Assembly: GCA_038246785.1 (NCBI GenBank)
Contig: JBBRVP010000008.1
Span: 37,502 to 101,501, forward strand
Source: JBBRVP01 sp038246785
GTDB taxonomy: Bacteria > Actinomycetota > Actinomycetes > Jiangellales > Jiangellaceae
Direction of reading: 5' to 3'
Length of the DNA stretch: 64,000 bases
A program made the position numbers and the translations under genes. The notes under the pieces are model-generated. The model was given only the letters and a program-made list of their open reading frames with translations. It had not been told where the DNA came from and ran no database searches. Below, one piece after another: positions 60,670-64,000 of this stretch; within the stretch, counting starts at the first letter, position 1; each line of letters begins with the position of its first letter.

Positions 60670-61401
60670 GTGGCCAGCACGAATCCGGATCCGTTGGCGG
60701 AGGTCGCCGCGCTCGAGGGCGTCGCCGTCGCGGCGGCGCAGGCCCGCGACTCCATCGACGCGCTGCTGCGCCACCCGGCGATGCGCCGGCGCTCCGGGGC
60801 GGTGGCGGCGCGCTGTGCGATCGTCGACGCCCGGGCATCGGCGACCCTGCAGGGAGCCGACGCCGACGATCCCGACGACCCGGTGCTGCAGGGGACGCTG
60901 CGGGTGGCCGTCGAGCTGCCCTCGCTGGCGCTGACGTGGCGGCGCGCGCCCGGCCAGGCGCTCGCCCGCCTGCACCTACTCGCCGCCAAGGGCCTCGTCG
61001 ACGACGACGGGCTCGGCCGCCCGCGGCCCGACGCCGAGGCGGGGATCCGGTTGCGCCAGCTGCTCGACCTCGCGGTGCGCCCCACGTCCGCACCGGCCCT
61101 CGTCGTGGCCGCAGTCGTGCACGGCGAGCTCGCGGCGCTCGCGCCGTTCGGATCCGCGGACGCGGTGGTCGCCCGGGCCGCCGAGCGGGTCGTGCTCGTC
61201 GCACTCGGGGCCGACAGCGCGGCGGTCTGCCCCACTGCCGCCGGACACCTGGCGCTGCGTCGGCGCTACGCCGCGCTGCTGCCGGCGTACGCCTCGGGGC
61301 GGCGCGACGGGCTGGTCGCCTGGCTGCGCTACGTGGCCGACGCGTGCATGGCAGCGGCCGAGGAGGGACTGCGCGTGGCGGGCGAGGTCGCGACCGGCTG
61401 A
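60670..61401 (+). CDS. Fic-like domain protein (often annotated oxidoreductase)
   Basis: 243 residues, all helical. A segment HGELAALAPFGSADAVVARAAERVV (described in parts; ~161-185) parallels the Fic motif HxFxxGNGRxxR, keeping His, the following PF and the terminal Arg but with SAD in place of the Gly-Asn-Gly core. An N-terminal alpha-clamp-like helix (SATLQGADADD, ~58-68) resembles the S/TxxxE/N region. AMPylation activity is doubtful. In many actinomycetes this family sits by the HAD-IB gene, as here. Near-leaderless GTG. Confidence 0.65.
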   Translation: MASTNPDPLAEVAALEGVAVAAAQARDSIDALLRHPAMRRRSGAVAARCAIVDARASATLQGADADDPDDPVLQGTLRVAVELPSLALTWRRAPGQALARLHLLAAKGLVDDDGLGRPRPDAEAGIRLRQLLDLAVRPTSAPALVVAAVVHGELAALAPFGSADAVVARAAERVVLVALGADSAAVCPTAAGHLALRRRYAALLPAYASGRRDGLVAWLRYVADACMAAAEEGLRVAGEVATG

Positions 61402-61423
61402 GGTGTCCTCCCGCACGTGCGAA

Positions 61424-61447
61424 CGGCGCCCCTGCGAAGGGACGCCG
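61424..61447. terminator. Bidirectional hairpin terminator
   Basis: CGGCGCCCCT-GCGA-AGGGACGCCG, a 10-bp stem with one mismatch and a tetraloop, 23 bases after the Fic-like stop and upstream of the convergent 3' end at 61682. No U tract, usual for actinobacteria. Confidence 0.6.
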
Positions 61448-61681
61448 CCGCTGGCACGTCAGCGCGGGTTACCAGTGCGTGCTCCTGATCCGTCGCCACC
61501 GGCTGTCCGGGGACGACTGCCCATACATGGGTAGGTCGCCGCGTGGGTGCCCGGCTGTCGTGCACGGCTCGAGAAGTCCGGGTCCGCTGCCGCGGGCCCG
61601 ACCTGCCCGGGTCGTGGGACCAGTTTTACGCCGTGCAGGACGGCGCTGGGAACCCCGTACGGCGTGTCGCGCCGCACCTGC

Positions 61682-62677
61682 TCAGTCCGGACAGACGCGT
61701 TCGGAGAGCCGGACGAGCGCGACCGCGAGGTCCTCGGGCAGCGGCACCGACGTCTGGCCGTGTGGAGCGCCGACGACGCCGAGCACGATGGTGGCCTGCG
61801 CCGGGTCGAGCGTGAGGGCGGAGGTGCAGGAGGCGACCCCGGCGGTGACGAGGACCTGTCCCGGGACCGATTGGCTCAGGCGCAGAGGGAGGCCATGGAC
61901 CTCGACGTAGAAGGGCCCCGCGGGCTCGATGTGCAGTCCGACGACGCGCACGCCGTCGGTGGACGTGGACAGGTCGAGCTGCGCGACGACCTGCCTGCCC
62001 ACGATGTCCGGAGGCACGCTCTGCCGCACCTGGACGGCCGACCGGCCGCCACAGCTGTGGATCAGCGACCGGCGGCCTTCCGAGTCGACCGCTCCGAGCG
62101 TGCTGACGTGCCGGTGGCCGTCGGCCGTCCGGGCGGTGAGGCTGAGCGTCACCGGGGGGACGCCTCCGTCCGCCACCGCGCCGCAGTCGAGGTTGCCCGT
62201 GACGTCCACCGGGACCCGTTCCTCGGGTGACAGCGTGACCGGGCCGCGGAGCGGGTCGCTGGACAGCGGGTCGCCGAGCAGCGCCACGTCGACCAGCACC
62301 ACCGGTCGCGGGCCGGCGTTGCGCACCTGGAGCTGGTAGGCGTACGACGGGTTCCTGGGGTCGGCGGTGACGCCGAGCAGCGTCTCGTCGTCGAGCCGCA
62401 GGTCGAACGCAGCGCTGGCCGCCGCATCGGCGCCCGCCTCGCGCAGCCGCCGGTCGACGTATGCGCCGAGCAGACCTCCGACGAGGGCAGCCACCAGGAG
62501 AGGGCCGAGCAGCCGCCGACTCGGCAGCCGAGCGCGCCAGCCGGCGGCGGACCGCGCGTCGCGGGGCGCGACCGGTCCGCGCGGAGCCGGCACACCCTGG
62601 CCGCTGGTCCTTTCCGGCCCCTCGGCGCGCCACCACGACCCGCCGCCGTTGTCGAGGATGTCGCGCCCGCTGGCCAC
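61682..62677 (-). CDS. Membrane-anchored extracytoplasmic protein, unknown
   Basis: 331 residues. Gly/Pro/Arg-rich cytoplasmic N-terminus (~1-52), one transmembrane helix (~55-75; LLGPLLVAALVGGLLGAY), then a beta-rich outer domain with four Cys (in NLDCGAVAD, LIHSCGGR, VASCTSAL, SERVCPD), likely two disulfides. The two halves of the outer part look like two beta-sandwich repeats (VALLGDPL; VVGLHIEP). GTG start 12 bases after the HAD gene stop on the same strand. No family recognised. Confidence 0.65.
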   Translation of the reverse strand: MASGRDILDNGGGSWWRAEGPERTSGQGVPAPRGPVAPRDARSAAGWRARLPSRRLLGPLLVAALVGGLLGAYVDRRLREAGADAAASAAFDLRLDDETLLGVTADPRNPSYAYQLQVRNAGPRPVVLVDVALLGDPLSSDPLRGPVTLSPEERVPVDVTGNLDCGAVADGGVPPVTLSLTARTADGHRHVSTLGAVDSEGRRSLIHSCGGRSAVQVRQSVPPDIVGRQVVAQLDLSTSTDGVRVVGLHIEPAGPFYVEVHGLPLRLSQSVPGQVLVTAGVASCTSALTLDPAQATIVLGVVGAPHGQTSVPLPEDLAVALVRLSERVCPD

Positions 62678-62689
62678 GGCCCGGGCGCC

Positions 62690-63568
62690 TCAGCCGGCCG
62701 GACCGCCGGCGCGGCGGCGGGCGGCGTACCAGACCAGTCCGGCGGCGGCCGCACCCGCACCGACAGCGGCCGCGGCCAGGGTCGGCGCGCCCGCGCGTTC
62801 GCGCAGGGGGCGACGCTGGCGCAGGGCCACCGGCGTGGAGAACACGAGCAACGGCCAGCCGCGCTGGGCGGCCAGCTTGCGCAGCGGCCGGTCGGGGTTG
62901 ACGGCGTACGGGTGGCCGACGACCTCGAGCATCGGCAGGTCGGTCATGGAGTCGGAGTAGGCGTAGCTGCGAGCGAGGTCGTAGCCCTCCCCCTCCGCCA
63001 GCTCGCGGATCGCCGTGGCCTTGTGCTCGCCGTACGCGTAGAACTCGATGTCGCCGGTGAACTGTCCGTCCGACACCGCCATCCTGGTGGCGATCACCCG
63101 GTCGGCGCCGAGCAGCTCGCCGATCGGTTCGACCACCTCGGCGCCCGAGGAGCTCACCACCACCACGTCGCGGCCCGCGAGGTGGTGCTCATCGATGAGC
63201 GTCACCGCCTCGTCGTAGACGATCGGGTCGACGATCGTGTGCAACGTCTCGGCGACGATGTCGCGCACCGTCTGGACGTCCCAGCCCTTGGCCATGGCGG
63301 AGAGGTACTCGCGCATCCGCTCCATCTGGTCGTGGTCGGCCCCGCCGACGAGGTAGACGAACTGGGCGTACGCGCTGCGCAGCACCGCCCTCCGGTTGAT
63401 CAGCCCGCCCTGGTAGAACGGCCGCGAAAAGGCCAGCGCGCTCGACCGCGCGATGATCGTCTTGTCGAGGTCGAAGAACGCTGCCGTGAGCGTTGTGGCC
63501 GGCCGGGCCGGGTCGGCGGCCCCGTCACCGCCGCGCGCGCTGGCGTCGTCCGTGCTGTCGGGGGGCAC
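62690..63568 (-). CDS. HAD-IB family phosphatase (SerB-like) with C-terminal membrane helix
   Basis: 292 residues. HAD motif I FFDLDKTII (~27-35, nucleophile Asp), motif II VVVVSSSGAEV (~133-143), motif III Lys in EHKATAIREL (~181-190) and motif IV YAYSDSMTDLPML (~199-211). The C-terminus has a membrane helix (~265-283; LAAAAVGAGAAAAGLVWYAA), so it is anchored, unlike soluble SerB. Substrate may be a phosphoester of lipid or envelope type; phosphoserine is an alternative. Start from the leaderless promoter. Confidence 0.88.
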   Translation of the reverse strand: MPPDSTDDASARGGDGAADPARPATTLTAAFFDLDKTIIARSSALAFSRPFYQGGLINRRAVLRSAYAQFVYLVGGADHDQMERMREYLSAMAKGWDVQTVRDIVAETLHTIVDPIVYDEAVTLIDEHHLAGRDVVVVSSSGAEVVEPIGELLGADRVIATRMAVSDGQFTGDIEFYAYGEHKATAIRELAEGEGYDLARSYAYSDSMTDLPMLEVVGHPYAVNPDRPLRKLAAQRGWPLLVFSTPVALRQRRPLRERAGAPTLAAAAVGAGAAAAGLVWYAARRRAGGPAG

Positions 63569-63574
63569 CGTCCG

Positions 63575-63580
63575 AGCATA
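63575..63580 (-). promoter_or_regulatory. Predicted -10 box (TATGCT) of the HAD-IB gene, leaderless
   Basis: Exactly six bases before the GTG at 63568. Confidence 0.5.
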
Positions 63581-64000
63581 GGGACGCGGTCGGCCGGGTG
63601 CCCGGCTCGTGGCCGGCGGGCGTACGCCGCCGCGCCGACTCGCCACAATCAACTGTGCGTCGTCGTTTGCACACCGCGCGGGAGAGGGCAAGACTGGACA
63701 CGCGGCACCCCCCCTTGCCGCAGGCACCCAGACTCCCTTCGCGGATGTCAGGGGCCACGGCCCCCGCCCACCCCCCCGGCGGGGGCCGCCTGCGTTGTCG
63801 ACCCGCTCCTGCCCCGCTCCCCCGCGGCCCCCCGCCCCCGCCCCCCGCCCCCCGCCCCTCCCGCCTCCCCGCGACCACCCCTGCCCCGGCGGGCCAGTGC
63901 AGGTGGGGGGGGATAAGCCGGGTGGGGGCCGGGGGGAAACCACCCCGACCCAGACCCCCGCGCCCCCCCCCCCCCGCCCACACCGGGGTGGGGGCCGAAA
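63581..64000. other. Gene-free region ending in extreme C/G tracts
   Basis: No coding signal on either strand: reading frames exist only because of G/C runs and translate to Gly/Pro/Arg strings. From about 63760 the sequence is dominated by runs of C on the plus strand (e.g. near 63825-63880 and 63960-63977), then mixed G and C tracts to the end. Either a true low-complexity intergenic stretch or low-quality assembly at a contig edge. Confidence 0.6.

Noticed and set aside
63525..63983. Gly-rich minus-strand frames at the right end
   Set aside because: They arise from C/G runs, show no domain, and the HAD-IB gene begins at 63568 with a proper leaderless promoter.

Overview
The window is chromosomal DNA from a high-GC actinomycete (GC visibly above 70%). 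The lineage signs are frequent GTG starts, two F420-type LLM oxidoreductases, a WhiB regulator, DUF5063 and DUF6328 proteins, the tRNA-adenosine-deaminase-associated proteins, and many leaderless -10/start arrangements. Its gene order from about 29.6 to 50.2 kb follows the Mycobacterium tuberculosis Rv3667-Rv3683 block closely. I cannot place it below class level; it does not look like a mycobacterium because several Rv genes are absent or replaced.

Layout. 0-1.7 kb: 5' end of a tryptophanase/tyrosine phenol-lyase gene (cut by the window edge), a MarR C-terminal remnant, DoxX and RpiA. 1.8-5.5 kb: tandem-UspA stress protein, a GNAT enzyme with an odd run-on tail, a lipid-droplet-protein-like gene and phenylacetate-CoA ligase. 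5.6-8.4 kb: three-gene proton-translocating transhydrogenase operon. 8.4-11.7 kb: a frameshifted DUF6328 gene, two LLM oxidoreductases and uracil phosphoribosyltransferase. 12-13.7 kb: two deaminase-associated proteins, TadA and tRNA-Ser(CGA). 14-18.1 kb: NhaP2-like antiporter, LytR_C protein, VapB-like small protein, HerA-like ATPase, tRNA-Ser(GGA). 18.2-24.4 kb: SRP RNA, dnaX, ybaB, recR, DUF5063, aspartokinase and asd. 24.7-25.2 kb: a decayed PIN-domain gene and tRNA-Pro(CGG). 25.2-29.5 kb: tetR plus a heterodimeric ABC exporter.

29.6-50.2 kb is the conserved block: metallophosphoesterase, YqeY, GNAT, bifunctional PBP (PonA2-like), WhiB4-like protein, two ArsA/Get3-like ATPases, DUF4177, RidA, NUDIX, MBL, Crp, Nth, CoA-pyrophosphatase, MarP, EphE-like hydrolase, holin-like protein, NhaA, ArsB/NhaD-like carrier, CBS protein and acetyl-CoA synthetase. 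It combines cell-wall synthesis, redox/acid stress and cAMP-Crp control. 50.3-60.6 kb carries acetate/monocarboxylate functions (SatP; an ActP-like symporter with DUF485 and a LytS/LytTR two-component system). These flank a TPR-CHAT protease that is divergent from a cytosolic subtilase, the least explained pair in the window. 60.6-63.6 kb: Fic-like protein, membrane-anchored unknown and HAD-IB phosphatase. The last 430 bases hold no gene and end in extreme C/G tracts.

A recurring structural theme is a TANNNT-like -10 box placed so that transcription would begin at, or 1-3 nt before, the start codon (or the mature tRNA 5' end). This fixed several start choices.
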